A stretch of DNA of 64,000 nt from Caulobacteraceae bacterium PMMR1 (GTDB lineage: Bacteria > Pseudomonadota > Alphaproteobacteria > Caulobacterales > Caulobacteraceae). Below, one piece after another: positions 1-10,033 of this stretch. The notes beneath the pieces were generated by a model that saw only the letters and a list, made by a program, of their open reading frames with translations, did not search any database and had not been told where the DNA came from. Position numbers and translations under genes: made by a program. The stretch's first letter is position 1. Every line of letters starts with the position of its first letter. The stretch is from assembly GCA_000733915.1 (NCBI GenBank), contig JPOM01000001.1:868001-932000 (forward strand), given 5' to 3'.

Positions 1-1696
1 GGAGGCTGACCTCGATCTGGTCCTTGCGGAAGGTGGTCGGCTTGACCGTCAGGCGCACGCCGTTGGCGAAGCGCACGAAGGTGACGCCGAGGTCCGAGAC
101 CTCGCGTCGCTCGGCGACCTGGCCTGCCGGCCCGAAGCTGGCGTAGGGCCAGGTCACGGCGGCTTGCGCGGCGGGCGCCTGCACGGGCTTGGCTTCGATG
201 GAGGCGAAAGCGGTCTTCACGGCGGCCTCGCCGCCTTCGATGGGCTCGGGCGTGGCCACGAAGAGCAACGGGCCGTTCTCGCGGAAAGTCTGGCGGAGCG
301 CCGCATTGACCTTCTCAGCGGTCAGGCCCTTCACCGCCTGTTCGAAGACGCGAAGCTCTTCGGCCGGCGCGGTGGCCACGTTGTCCTCTTCCACAGCATT
401 GACGATCTCGTCCGCCAGCGCAGGCGTCCGGCGGGTCGCGGCGCCCGCGGCGGCGTTCTGGTAGGTCGTGCGCTGCTCGGCGATTTCGCGCTGCAGCTCG
501 CTGTCGGTCACCCCGAACTGCACCGCCTGGCGACGCACGGTCTCGGCGGCCTCCAGCGCGCTCTTCCAAGCCTTGGGCGGCGCTGTGACCTGCAGGCTTG
601 CGATCTTAGCGGAGTGCAGCGTGTTCTGGCTGCCGGTCCGCGCGGCCAGGAACGGCGGGTTCGGCCCGCGGGCCAGCCGGTCGAGGCGGCGGTTGATCAC
701 TTGCAGCCCGAGGTCCTGCACGATGTCGCGCGTGCGATGCGCGACAGTGTCGGCGCCGTCGTCGTAGGGCTGGGTCCAGGCGACCTGCACGGTCAGTTGC
801 GCGCCGGGCTGGATTAGATAGGCCGTCTCCGCGCCGCGCCTGATGGGCGGGCCGAGGCGCGGCTTGGGCGCCGCCGCGCCCTTGCCGGTCCAGCTGCTGA
901 ACCGCGACTTGATCTTGGCTTCGAGCTTGTCGACATCGACATCGCCCACCACGATCAGGGTCGCGTTCTCGGGCCGATAGTTCGCCTCGTAGAACTGGCG
1001 GATCAGCTCCGGCGTCGCCCCCTTGATGACCTCGACCTTGCCGATCGGGAATCGCTCGGAGGCGAGCTGGCCCTTGAGTTGGAACCGGATCGCGTGCTTG
1101 GCGACCTCGTAATTGGGCGTGTCGCGCTGGCGCTCCTCCGACAGGATCACGCCCCGCTCCCGGTCGATGGCGCGCGGCGTCAGGCTGAGTTCGCTGCCCG
1201 TCTCGCGCATCAGCATCAGGCCGGTGTCGAGGGTGTCATCGTCGGAGTTCGGCAGGTCGAGCTGGTAGACGGTCTCCGTCCAGCTGGTGAAGGCGTTGGT
1301 GTCGGGGCCGAAGGCCAGGCCCTTGCGCTCCAGGATGCGGAGCATCTCGTCCTCGGGGACGTGGGTGGAGCCCTTGAAGGCCAGGTGCTCCAGGAAGTGC
1401 GCCAGGCCCTGCTGGTCGGCGCGCTCCTCCACCGAGCCGGAGCCGATGCGCAGCCGGATCGCCGTCTGTTTCTGCGGCGTCGCGTTGTGCATCAGCACAT
1501 AGCGCATGCCGTTGGGCAGCCGTCCGAAGCGGAGCGCCGGGTCGGCCTTCAGGTCGCTGTGCGCCTGCGGCCACGCGACGGAGGCGGTGGGCGCCCTGGC
1601 CCTGACCTTGGCGGCGGGCGCGGCCTCGGCGGAGGCTGCGAGGGCGAGGGCGAGAACGGAACAGGCGGCCAGCGCCGCGGACGCAAAGCGAGTCAT
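1..1696 (-). CDS. M16 family zinc metallopeptidase (partial, C-terminus outside window)
   Basis: The reading frame starts at an ATG at 1696 and runs off the left edge, giving about 565 residues. Residues 1-25 look like a Sec signal peptide (Ala/Leu-rich core ending SAEAA), so the protein is probably periplasmic or envelope-bound. The inverted zinc motif HFLEH, typical of pitrilysin/insulinase (M16) peptidases, follows about 100 residues in, within GLAHFLEHLAFKG. A second, usually inactive M16 domain probably begins before the cut, as in the roughly 950-residue alphaproteobacterial members. Likely substrates are peptides or misfolded periplasmic proteins; this is inferred from the family. The next gene lies upstream on the same strand, 58 nt away. 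Confidence 0.85.
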   Translation of the reverse strand, partial: MTRFASAALAACSVLALALAASAEAAPAAKVRARAPTASVAWPQAHSDLKADPALRFGRLPNGMRYVLMHNATPQKQTAIRLRIGSGSVEERADQQGLAHFLEHLAFKGSTHVPEDEMLRILERKGLAFGPDTNAFTSWTETVYQLDLPNSDDDTLDTGLMLMRETGSELSLTPRAIDRERGVILSEERQRDTPNYEVAKHAIRFQLKGQLASERFPIGKVEVIKGATPELIRQFYEANYRPENATLIVVGDVDVDKLEAKIKSRFSSWTGKGAAAPKPRLGPPIRRGAETAYLIQPGAQLTVQVAWTQPYDDGADTVAHRTRDIVQDLGLQVINRRLDRLARGPNPPFLAARTGSQNTLHSAKIASLQVTAPPKAWKSALEAAETVRRQAVQFGVTDSELQREIAEQRTTYQNAAAGAATRRTPALADEIVNAVEEDNVATAPAEELRVFEQAVKGLTAEKVNAALRQTFRENGPLLFVATPEPIEGGEAAVKTAFASIEAKPVQAPAAQAAVTWPYASFGPAGQVAERREVSDLGVTFVRFANGVRLTVKPTTFRKDQIEVSL

Positions 1697-1754
1697 GCTC
1701 CGCTCATACCGCGTAGCGACGGCTCCGCAAGCGCGCGATTGCGCGCGGGCCGGG

Positions 1755-2087
1755 TCAGCCTTTCGGAGCCGTCTCTTCGAGGGGGGCGGGGACCGGCCAG
1801 CGGCCCTCCCAGTGGCGCTGCACCAGGGGCTCCATGCGCTGAACGCGCTCGGGCAGGTCCAGCGACAGGCGCAGCGCGATCTCGCGCACGCCCACCGGGA
1901 AGACGTCGCCCCCCGCGGCGATGATGCGGGCTTGCTGCGCCACGCTGAGAAGGCTTTCGCGGAACTCCTCCACGTGCTCCCGGGCGAGGATGCGGGCCTG
2001 CTCCTGGACGGTGCGGAGCCGGTCGCCCGGTCGCTCCGAGCCGGCCTCGCCCTCGGCGGCGTCGTCGACAAGTTTCAGACGGGACAT
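1755..2087 (-). CDS. Hypothetical protein, 110 aa
   Basis: I do not recognise this protein. It is charged, with a predicted helical middle section (about residues 20-60, rich in E, R, A and Q), and has no signal peptide or membrane segment. The codon usage has the strong GC3 of its neighbours, and the gene lies on the same strand between dnaJ and the M16 peptidase. No strong Shine-Dalgarno is visible before the ATG at 2087 (only AAAGCGAG about 8 nt upstream). It could be transcribed as the tail of the dnaK-dnaJ unit. Confidence 0.6.
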   Translation of the reverse strand: MSRLKLVDDAAEGEAGSERPGDRLRTVQEQARILAREHVEEFRESLLSVAQQARIIAAGGDVFPVGVREIALRLSLDLPERVQRMEPLVQRHWEGRWPVPAPLEETAPKG

Positions 2088-2227
2088 GGCACGCTCGCTT
2101 TACGGCTGGAAAGCGCCCGCCCCGCGCCTCACGCCATCGACCCTAGGGGCCAAGGCCCCGTTAATCCAGGAGTTTTGCCTGCGGCGCGATCACGCGCGCG
2201 CGAAACCTGGGGCGCGCGCGGGCGCGC

Positions 2228-3394
2228 TCATCCGACCCGCGTCTCCTCGCGCTTGGACGCCGACCAGAAGCGCTTGGCCTTGTCGAAGAACCCGGCGTGG
2301 CGGGGGTGGTGCTTGTCGGCGGTGCAGGTCGCGGCGAGCTCCCTCAGGAGCTCCTTCTGGCGCGCGTTCAGGTGCGTGGGCGTCTCGACGTAGAGCTCCA
2401 CGATCAGGTCGCCGCGCTCGCGCGCACTGCGCAGGGACGGCATGCCCCGCCCCTTCAGGCGGACGGTGTGGCCGGTCTGGGCGCCCTCGGGGACGCGCAC
2501 CTTGGCCTTGACCTCGCAGTCGGCCGTCTCGCCCAGGCACGGGGCGTCGATCTCGCCGCCGAGCGCAGCCACCGTCATGGGCACGGGCACGGTGCAGTGG
2601 AGATCCAGGTGGTCGCGCTCGAACAGCTCGTGCGGGCGCACCGAGACGAAGATGTAGAGGTCGCCCTTGGGGCCGCCGCGCGCGCCTGCGTCCCCCTCGC
2701 CCTGCAGCCGGATGCGCGCGCCGTCGTCGACGCCGGCGGGGATGCGCACCTGCAGCCGGCGCTCCTGGCGGACCTGGCCGGCGCCGTGGCAGGTGCGGCA
2801 GGGGTCGGCGATGACCCGCCCGGCGCCGCCGCAGCGGGGGCAGGTGCGCTCGATGGCGAAGAAGCCCTGGGTGGCGCGCACGCGGCCCACCCCGTGGCAG
2901 GTCTGGCATTGCACCGGCTGGCTGCCGGGCTTGGCGCCGGAGCCCGAGCAGGTTTCGCAGGTCTGGCTGGAGGGCACGGCGATCTCGACCATGTCGCCCG
3001 AGAAGGCCTGCTCCAGCGTGATCTCGAGGTCGAAACGCAGGTCCTGGCCCCGAGCCGGCCCGGCGTTCGCGCGCCGGCCGCCGCCGCCGAACATCTCGCC
3101 GAACACGTCGCCAAACACCTCGGAGAAGATGTCCTGGGCGCTCTGGAAGCCGGCCCCGCCGCCGTTCATGCCGGTCAGCCCGGCGTGGCCATAGCGGTCG
3201 TAGGCGGCGCGCTTTTGTCCGTCGGAGAGGACGGAATAGGCTTCGTTGACCTCCTTGAAGCGGATTTCCGCCTCCGGATCGCCGGGGTTGCGGTCGGGGT
3301 GGTGCTGCATCGCCGCCTTGCGGAAGGCGGCCTTAAGCTCAACGTCGCTGCAAGTGCGGGACACGCCCAGCACCTCGTAATAGTCGCGCGCCAT
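2228..3394 (-). CDS. dnaJ: Chaperone DnaJ (Hsp40)
   Basis: This is the co-chaperone that delivers unfolded clients to DnaK and stimulates its ATPase. The J domain occupies residues 1-70 with HPD at 32-34. A Gly/Phe-rich linker follows at about 75-110. The cysteine-rich zinc domain has all four CxxCxGxG-type repeats ([32 protein letters not shown]), and the C-terminal client-binding domains complete 388 residues, a normal length. It follows dnaK on the same strand after a 137-nt spacer that contains a long inverted repeat, so read-through from dnaK is likely. Its start codon is the ATG at 3394. Confidence 0.97.
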   Translation of the reverse strand: MARDYYEVLGVSRTCSDVELKAAFRKAAMQHHPDRNPGDPEAEIRFKEVNEAYSVLSDGQKRAAYDRYGHAGLTGMNGGGAGFQSAQDIFSEVFGDVFGEMFGGGGRRANAGPARGQDLRFDLEITLEQAFSGDMVEIAVPSSQTCETCSGSGAKPGSQPVQCQTCHGVGRVRATQGFFAIERTCPRCGGAGRVIADPCRTCHGAGQVRQERRLQVRIPAGVDDGARIRLQGEGDAGARGGPKGDLYIFVSVRPHELFERDHLDLHCTVPVPMTVAALGGEIDAPCLGETADCEVKAKVRVPEGAQTGHTVRLKGRGMPSLRSARERGDLIVELYVETPTHLNARQKELLRELAATCTADKHHPRHAGFFDKAKRFWSASKREETRVG

Positions 3395-3421
3395 CTAGCG
3401 TGGACCCTCGTTTAAGCAAAC

Positions 3422-3523
3422 CCCGTCACCCTGGATGCGGCCCGGACCAGAGCCCGCGACCGCCGCGGGCCCTAAGCTCGCGGCGGTCCCGGATAGCCTC
3501 GAAGCGGGCGTCAGGGTGACGGG
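3422..3523 (-). repeat. 12-bp perfect inverted repeat bracketing the dnaK-dnaJ spacer
   Basis: Positions 3422-3433 (CCCGTCACCCTG) are the exact reverse complement of 3512-3523. The arms enclose 78 nt, and inside them is a separate 7-bp hairpin (GCCCGCG at 3452-3458 with CGCGGGC at 3464-3470, loop of 5). One arm starts 8 nt after the dnaK stop and the other ends 28 nt before the dnaJ start, so in the dnaK-dnaJ transcript the whole spacer could fold into a stem with an internal hairpin. There is no T-tract, so it is not a textbook intrinsic terminator. Partial termination or an RNA processing site is possible. Confidence 0.6.
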
Positions 3524-3531
3524 TCCTTTCG

Positions 3532-5436
<1,905 letters not shown>

Positions 5437-5772
5437 GTTCAGTCGAACTCCTTCCTGGCGGACGGGCCTTGAGCCTTCTTTGGAAGCGCCCGCTTCAGCC
5501 CGTCCCCTGCTTACGGTTCTGTCTCAGTTTTGCTCGCGCGCCGCGCGCCGGGACCGCGTCAAGGCCTCGGAGCGCGAAACAGACGCCGCCGTTCGACGGT
5601 TGGGCATCGACCGCGGCTGGGCTCCGATATGGGGGGCGGGGTGCGTCCCGCAAGCCCGCGCGGCCGTCGGGCGCGTCGCTGCAAGAGGTCGAAATCGCCG
5701 GGTGAGCGGTTATGGGAGCAATCTCGCGGCAGGATTTTGGGCCAGCCTTGCCGCACGTGGAGGAAGCTCGCC
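5437..5772. promoter_or_regulatory. Divergent intergenic region dnaK / VOC gene (336 bp)
   Basis: This gene-free stretch must carry the promoters of dnaK (minus) and the VOC gene (plus). On the minus strand a TTGACG element lies at 5562-5557, which fits the Caulobacter housekeeping -35 consensus, but I see no convincing -10 at the usual spacing. Closer to dnaK, 5460-5467 (GGACGGGC) and 5498-5505 form an 8-bp inverted repeat in the leader, with a small CTTC/GAAG dyad inside. No CIRCE element (TTAGCACTC dyad) is present. Nothing else is recognisable. Confidence 0.3.
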
Positions 5773-6132
5773 ATGACCGCCGCCGTCGCCTTCGTCTATG
5801 TCGCCGACATCGAGCGCGCCGTCGGCTTTTATCGAGATGCGCTGGGCCTGACGGTCGCGGAGACCGACGCTTACGGCGCGATGATGCAGGCGGCCTCGGG
5901 CCTCCTGCGCCTGACGAAGATGTCAGGCCATCCCTTGCACGAGCATCCCGTGTTCGGCCTGCACGTCGACGACTTGGGCGCGGCGTTCGACGCGCTTCGG
6001 GCCAAGGGTGTCCGCTTCACCGTCTACGAGGGCATGACCGACGAGCGCGGAGTCTGCCGAGGCGGCGACGGCAAGGCCATGGCCTGGTTCGCCGATCCCG
6101 ACGGCAATGTCCTTATGCTGTCCGAAGCTTGA
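5773..6132 (+). CDS. VOC (glyoxalase/bleomycin-resistance fold) family protein
   Basis: A 119-residue single-domain vicinal-oxygen-chelate protein. The N-terminal strand-helix unit (FVYVADIERAVGFYRDALGL) and the C-terminal AMAWFADPDGNVLMLSE strand are typical of the fold. The ATG at 5773 is preceded by GGAGGAAG at a good distance; longer in-frame extensions upstream are not family-like. The first half lacks an obvious metal-binding histidine, while HVDD and the terminal Glu could serve as ligands. Substrate unknown. The gene stands alone, divergent from dnaK and convergent with carA (15 nt apart). Confidence 0.8.
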   Translation: MTAAVAFVYVADIERAVGFYRDALGLTVAETDAYGAMMQAASGLLRLTKMSGHPLHEHPVFGLHVDDLGAAFDALRAKGVRFTVYEGMTDERGVCRGGDGKAMAWFADPDGNVLMLSEA

Positions 6133-6147
6133 TCGGTCTCGCGAACT

Positions 6148-7317
6148 CTATCCCGCCCCGCTCATCAGCGCAGCGAAACGGTCGAACAGATAAAGACTGT
6201 CCGTCGGGCCCGGGCTGGCCTCGGGGTGGTGCTGCACGCTGAACACCGGCCGGTCCTTCAGCGCCAGGCCGCAATTGGTGCCGTCGAAGAGGCTGACGTG
6301 GGTCTCGCGGACGGGCGCGGGCAGGCTGTCGCGATCCACCGTGAAGCCGTGGTTCATCGAGACGATCTCCACCTTGCCGGTGTCGAGGTCCTTCACCGGG
6401 TGGTTCGCGCCGTGGTGGCCCTGCTCCATCTTCACGGTCTTAGCGCCGAGCGCGAGCGCCAGCATCTGGTGACCGAGGCAGATGCCGAAGACCGGCTTGC
6501 CGCTCTCCACCAGCTTGGCGATCTCGGGCACGGCGTACGCCCCGGTCGCCGCCGGGTCCCCCGGGCCATTGGACAGCAGCACGCCGTCGGGGTTGCGCGC
6601 CAGCACCTCCTCGGCCGGCGTGGAGGCCGGGAGCACGGTCGCGCGGGCGCCGATGGAGGTCAGGGCGCGCAGGATGTTGCGCTTGACGCCGTAGTCCAGC
6701 ACCGCGACCTCGAAGCGGGGCTCAGGCTGCGGCGCCGCGTAACCCTCGGGCCAGCTCCACAGCCCCTCGTCGAAGGTGAACGCCTGCAGCGTGGATGCGT
6801 CCTTGGCGAGGTCCGCGCCGACCAGCCCCGACCAGGCGCGGGCCTGCGCGACCAGCGCGTCAAGGTCGAAGCGGCTCTGCGGGTCGTGCGCGATCACGCC
6901 GTGGGGCATGCCGCGCTCGCGGATGCGGCGGGTCAGCGCGCGGGTGTCTACGCCCGCCAGCCCCACCACGCCCCGCCGCTTCATCCACTGGTCCAGATCG
7001 CCATGCGCCCGCCAGTTGGCCGGTGCGGTCGGCACGTCGCGGAAGATCGCGCCCCGCGCCGCGGTTCTCGCGCCCTCGCCGAACTGCTCCACGTCCTCGA
7101 GCGTCACCCCGGTGTTGCCCACGTGCGGGAAGGTGAAGGTGACGATCTGGGCCATGTAGGAGGGGTCGGTCAGGATCTCCTGGTAGCCGGTCATGGCGGT
7201 GTTGAAGCAGACCTCGCCCAGCGCCTCGCCCTCGTAGCCGAGGCCGATCCCCTGCACCACCGTGCCGTCCGCCAGGGCCAGCACGCCGGTCGCGCCGGGC
7301 AGGAGTTGTGCGGCCAT
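6148..7317 (-). CDS. carA: Carbamoyl-phosphate synthase small subunit
   Basis: Glutaminase subunit that supplies ammonia to CarB for carbamoyl phosphate, feeding pyrimidine and arginine synthesis. The N-terminal CPSase domain contains [21 protein letters not shown]. The C-terminal class I amidotransferase domain carries the nucleophile Cys in [11 protein letters not shown] and the His/Glu pair in [12 protein letters not shown]. The start at 7317 (MAAQLLPG) gives 389 residues, the usual length, and has AGAAGGA about 9 nt upstream; an in-frame ATG at 7419 would add an atypical Arg/Pro-rich extension. carB is not in the window. It is divergent from pyrF, another pyrimidine gene. Confidence 0.96.
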   Translation of the reverse strand: MAAQLLPGATGVLALADGTVVQGIGLGYEGEALGEVCFNTAMTGYQEILTDPSYMAQIVTFTFPHVGNTGVTLEDVEQFGEGARTAARGAIFRDVPTAPANWRAHGDLDQWMKRRGVVGLAGVDTRALTRRIRERGMPHGVIAHDPQSRFDLDALVAQARAWSGLVGADLAKDASTLQAFTFDEGLWSWPEGYAAPQPEPRFEVAVLDYGVKRNILRALTSIGARATVLPASTPAEEVLARNPDGVLLSNGPGDPAATGAYAVPEIAKLVESGKPVFGICLGHQMLALALGAKTVKMEQGHHGANHPVKDLDTGKVEIVSMNHGFTVDRDSLPAPVRETHVSLFDGTNCGLALKDRPVFSVQHHPEASPGPTDSLYLFDRFAALMSGAG

Positions 7318-7390
7318 GGCGGCGGTCCTTCTGAGAGCGGGGGGCGGGCGCAGGCGCACGCGCTGGCGAGCCGGCGCGCAAACGGCCGCG

Positions 7391-7419
7391 TAACTAGGGG
7401 TGCGCGCGGGGTGGGTCAA
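7391..7419 (-). promoter_or_regulatory. Candidate carA promoter (-35 TTGACC, -10 TAGTTA)
   Basis: On the minus strand TTGACC lies at 7419-7414 and TAGTTA at 7396-7391, separated by 17 nt, a sigma-70-type arrangement that would start transcription roughly 65-70 nt ahead of carA. The -35 lies in one arm of a 7-bp inverted repeat (GGGTCAA 7413-7419 / TTGACCC 7429-7435) whose other arm offers a TTGACC facing pyrF. The pyrF side has no clear -10 at standard spacing. Confidence 0.45.
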
Positions 7420-7537
7420 TGGCGACCCTTGACCCTCGCCAAGCTAGGGCGCACAGGTCGCGTCCTGCCCCAAGTCTAAGAGTCCCGCCGCCTCGCGCCC
7501 GCCTCCGGCGCGGAACGGCGCGCGAAGGAGCTCACCC

Positions 7538-8251
7538 ATGTCCCCTCACGCCGACCCCCGCTTGATCGTCGCTCTCGACCTGCCCACGCGGGCCAAGGCC
7601 GAGGCGCTGGTCGAGCGGCTCGGGGACGCGGTCTGCTTCTATAAGATCGGGCTGCAGCTGCTGGCGAGCGACGGCATGGGCCTGGCCCGCGAGCTGAAGG
7701 CCGGCGGAAAGCACGTGTTCCTGGATTGGAAGCTGCACGACATCGGGGCCACGGTCGAACGCGCCGCGGCGGCGATCGCTGAGACCGGCGTAGGCGACCT
7801 GCTGACCGTCCACGCCGAGCCGCAGGTGCTGGCGTCGGCGGTCAAGGGCGCGGGCGGGTCGGGGCTGAGGATCCTCGGCGTCACCGTGCTCACGAGCCTC
7901 AGCGCGGCGGACCTGCGCGAGATCGGCTACGAGCTCAGCCCCCGCGAACTGGTGGAGCGCCGCGTGCGCCAGGCCGCCGACGCTGGCGCCGCGGGGGTGG
8001 TCGCAAGCCCGCACGAGGCGAGCTTGGCGCGCCGGATCGGCGGGCCGGGGTTCTTGGCGGTTACGCCCGGCGTGCGTCCCGCGGGCAGCGCCCCTGACGA
8101 CCAGGCGCGGGTCGCCACGCCTGAGTTCGCGCTGGCGGAGGGGGCCACTCATCTGGTCGTCGGACGCCCGGTCACCGGCGCGCCCCATCCCCGCGCCGCC
8201 GCCGAGGCGATCGTGCGCGAGATGGCCTCCGCCGCCGCCCGCGCGGCTTAG
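7538..8251 (+). CDS. pyrF: Orotidine 5'-phosphate decarboxylase
   Basis: Final step of UMP synthesis, decarboxylating OMP to UMP. It is a 237-residue TIM barrel with LIVALDLPT at the first strand, CFYKIGLQLL, the catalytic segment FLDWKLHDIGATV containing the conserved Asp-x-Lys-x-x-Asp array, and the phosphate-binding TPGVRP and GATHLVVGRPVTGA motifs near the end. GAAGGAG lies 8-9 nt before the ATG. It is divergent from carA with a 220-nt shared upstream region. Its stop codon interlocks with the stop of the convergent DUF3429 gene (TTAG, 8248-8251). Confidence 0.97.
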   Translation: MSPHADPRLIVALDLPTRAKAEALVERLGDAVCFYKIGLQLLASDGMGLARELKAGGKHVFLDWKLHDIGATVERAAAAIAETGVGDLLTVHAEPQVLASAVKGAGGSGLRILGVTVLTSLSAADLREIGYELSPRELVERRVRQAADAGAAGVVASPHEASLARRIGGPGFLAVTPGVRPAGSAPDDQARVATPEFALAEGATHLVVGRPVTGAPHPRAAAEAIVREMASAAARAA

Positions 8252-8685
8252 ACCAGCGCGCCGACGGTCAGGGCCGAGACAGCGCCGAGGGTCAGCCACA
8301 GGCGCAGGCGCGGGTACCAGGCGGGCAAGCCGGGCGCGCGCCGGTCCCAGACGCCCTGCACGGCGAGACCGGCGGCCATCCCCAGGCCAAGGCCGGCCGA
8401 ATAGCCCAGCGCCGCCCCGGCTCCCGCCGCCGCCCAGGCGAGCACCGGGGGGACCATCGAGAGGCTGAGGGTGGTCGCCTCCACCGGCTGACGCTGGATC
8501 GCGGCGGCGAAGCGCGCGCCTGCCAGAAACGACAGGATCGCCGCGGCATAGACGAGTTGCGCCTGCAGCAACGCCTCGCGCGAGGGGGCGAAGACGGCGG
8601 CCGCGACCGCACAGGCCCAGAACGGGATCACGCCCGCGACGCCGTAGGCCGCGACCAACGCGGGGATGCGCGGCGTCTTAGGCAC
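8248..8685 (-). CDS. DUF3429 family integral membrane protein
   Basis: A 145-residue, very hydrophobic protein with about four to five transmembrane helices. The opening YGVAGVIPFWACA and the later LSFLAGARF match the DUF3429 family (inner-membrane proteins of unknown function in proteobacteria). It lies 16 nt downstream of the SDR gene on the same strand and may be cotranscribed with it. Family assignment is from motif memory; no function can be inferred. Confidence 0.7.
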   Translation of the reverse strand: MPKTPRIPALVAAYGVAGVIPFWACAVAAAVFAPSREALLQAQLVYAAAILSFLAGARFAAAIQRQPVEATTLSLSMVPPVLAWAAAGAGAALGYSAGLGLGMAAGLAVQGVWDRRAPGLPAWYPRLRLWLTLGAVSALTVGALV

Positions 8686-8701
8686 GCGCGAGGCCTCCGC
8701 C

Positions 8702-9610
8702 TCAGCCCCCGCTCATCTTGCGGAAGAACTTCTGCGTCTGCTCGCCGCCGTTGAAGTAGGCGGCCTGGCCCGCGGGGTCTGAGATCTTGTCCCAGTTGTC
8801 CCGCACCTCTTCGACCGATAGGCCGCCCTCGCCGAGATAGACGCCCTCGGTCTCGTAGATGCGGGCCACGGCGAACACGCCCGCGCCGGCCGTGAGCACC
8901 ACCCCGGTCGGCGCCTCGTCTGAGCAGAGATAGACCACGCCCGGCGTCACGTATTCCGGCTTCAGCCGTTCCAGGATGTTGGGCGGCATCAGGTTCTCGG
9001 TCATGCGGGTGGCCGCGACCGGCGAGATCGCATTGACGTGGATGTTGTTCTTCTGGCCCTCGAGCTTCAGGGTGTTCATGAAGCCCACCAGGCCCAGCTT
9101 GGCCGTACCGTAGTTCGTCTGGCCGAAGTTGCCGTAAAGACCTGTGGACGAAGTCGTGACCACGATGCGCCCGTAGTTCTGCGCGCGCATGATCTCCCAG
9201 ACGGCCTTGGTCGGCTTCACCGTGCCCATCACGTGCACCGCCATGACCGCCTCGAAGTCGGCGATCTCCATCTTGGAAAACGACTTGTCGCGCAGGATGC
9301 CGGCGTTGGCGACCAGGACGTCGATGCGGCCCCACTCGCCCATGGTCTGATCCACTAGCTGCTTCACGCCCGCATCGTCGGTCACGCTTGCGCCATTGGC
9401 GATGGCCTGGCCGCCGAAGGCCTTGATCTCCTCCACCACCTTCTGCGCCGCCTCGGAGGAGCCGCCCGTGCCGTCGACGGAGCCGCCGAGGTCGTTGATC
9501 ACCACCCGCGCGCCGCGCCGGGCGAGCTCCAGGGCGTGCTGGCGACCGAGGCCCCCGCCTGCGCCCGTCACGATCGCCACCTTGCCGTCGAACCGGATCT
9601 CGCCCGCCAT
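8702..9610 (-). CDS. SDR family oxidoreductase (hydroxyacyl/steroid dehydrogenase-like)
   Basis: A 302-residue short-chain dehydrogenase. The Rossmann motif VTGAGGGLGRQHALELARRG, followed by VVINDLGG, is characteristic of the MFE-2/peroxisomal (3R)-hydroxyacyl-CoA dehydrogenase-like branch. Further motifs are NAGI and the catalytic Ser-Tyr-Lys set (TTSSTG, YGTAKLG). The C-terminal 50 residues extend beyond the usual SDR core, with DPAGQAAYFNGG and QKFFRKMSGG. The likely substrate is a 3-hydroxyacyl-CoA or steroid-type alcohol, inferred only from the subfamily. The start at 9610 has GGGAGCGAG upstream. Confidence 0.85.
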   Translation of the reverse strand: MAGEIRFDGKVAIVTGAGGGLGRQHALELARRGARVVINDLGGSVDGTGGSSEAAQKVVEEIKAFGGQAIANGASVTDDAGVKQLVDQTMGEWGRIDVLVANAGILRDKSFSKMEIADFEAVMAVHVMGTVKPTKAVWEIMRAQNYGRIVVTTSSTGLYGNFGQTNYGTAKLGLVGFMNTLKLEGQKNNIHVNAISPVAATRMTENLMPPNILERLKPEYVTPGVVYLCSDEAPTGVVLTAGAGVFAVARIYETEGVYLGEGGLSVEEVRDNWDKISDPAGQAAYFNGGEQTQKFFRKMSGG

Positions 9611-9744
9611 CTCGCCGCTCGCTCCCGCTATCGCGCCTTGCCTTGGTCCCGCGGCCTAGGGGCGGCGAGCCTGGCGGTCAAGCAGCCTGGGGCTCAAGAC
9701 GCCTGGGGCTCACGCCGAAGGCGAGGCGAGGGCGCCGAGCCCGG

Positions 9745-9891
9745 TCAGAACTCCTCCCAACCGCCGTTGGCCACCTTGGCGGGTGCAGCGCGCCGGGCCG
9801 GGGCGGGCGTCTCGGTTCCGAAGGCCTCCAACTCCTGCAGCCGCTTGGCGTCGGCGGCCGCAACGGCGGATTTTCGGCGTGACGCGAACAT
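9745..9891 (-). CDS. Small hypothetical protein, 48 aa
   Basis: A short frame starting MFASRRKSAVAAADAKRLQE with an unusually good Shine-Dalgarno (GGGAGGAG, 5 nt before the ATG at 9891). It is basic at the N-terminus, rich in Ala and Pro in the middle, and ends GGWEEF. There is no membrane segment or signal peptide. An upstream in-frame ATG at 9942 lacks a ribosome-binding site and would add a Cys-rich leader unlike bacterial N-termini. Function unknown. The ribosome-binding site is the main evidence that it is real. Confidence 0.5.
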   Translation of the reverse strand: MFASRRKSAVAAADAKRLQELEAFGTETPAPARRAAPAKVANGGWEEF

Positions 9892-10033
9892 GGCGCTCCT
9901 CCCGGATTTGACGCAAGCGTCAGGGCAGCAGGGAAACGACACGTTGACGCTACCGGCCTTGTGGCTCCGAGGCGCCGCGACACCTTGTTCCCAGGCGGCT
10001 CAGGTCCGACCCGCAGGCCAGGCTGCAGCGTTT

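Noticed and set aside
5437-5560. CIRCE element or clear sigma-32 promoter for dnaK
   Set aside because: The TTAGCACTC dyad is absent, and no CTTGAA/CCCCAT pair at proper spacing could be found.
7429-7457. pyrF promoter as a full -35/-10 pair
   Set aside because: TTGACC is present at 7429-7434, but no TA-containing -10 lies at 16-18 nt; only TAGGGC at 10 nt, so I kept the dyad as an observation and not as a mapped promoter.
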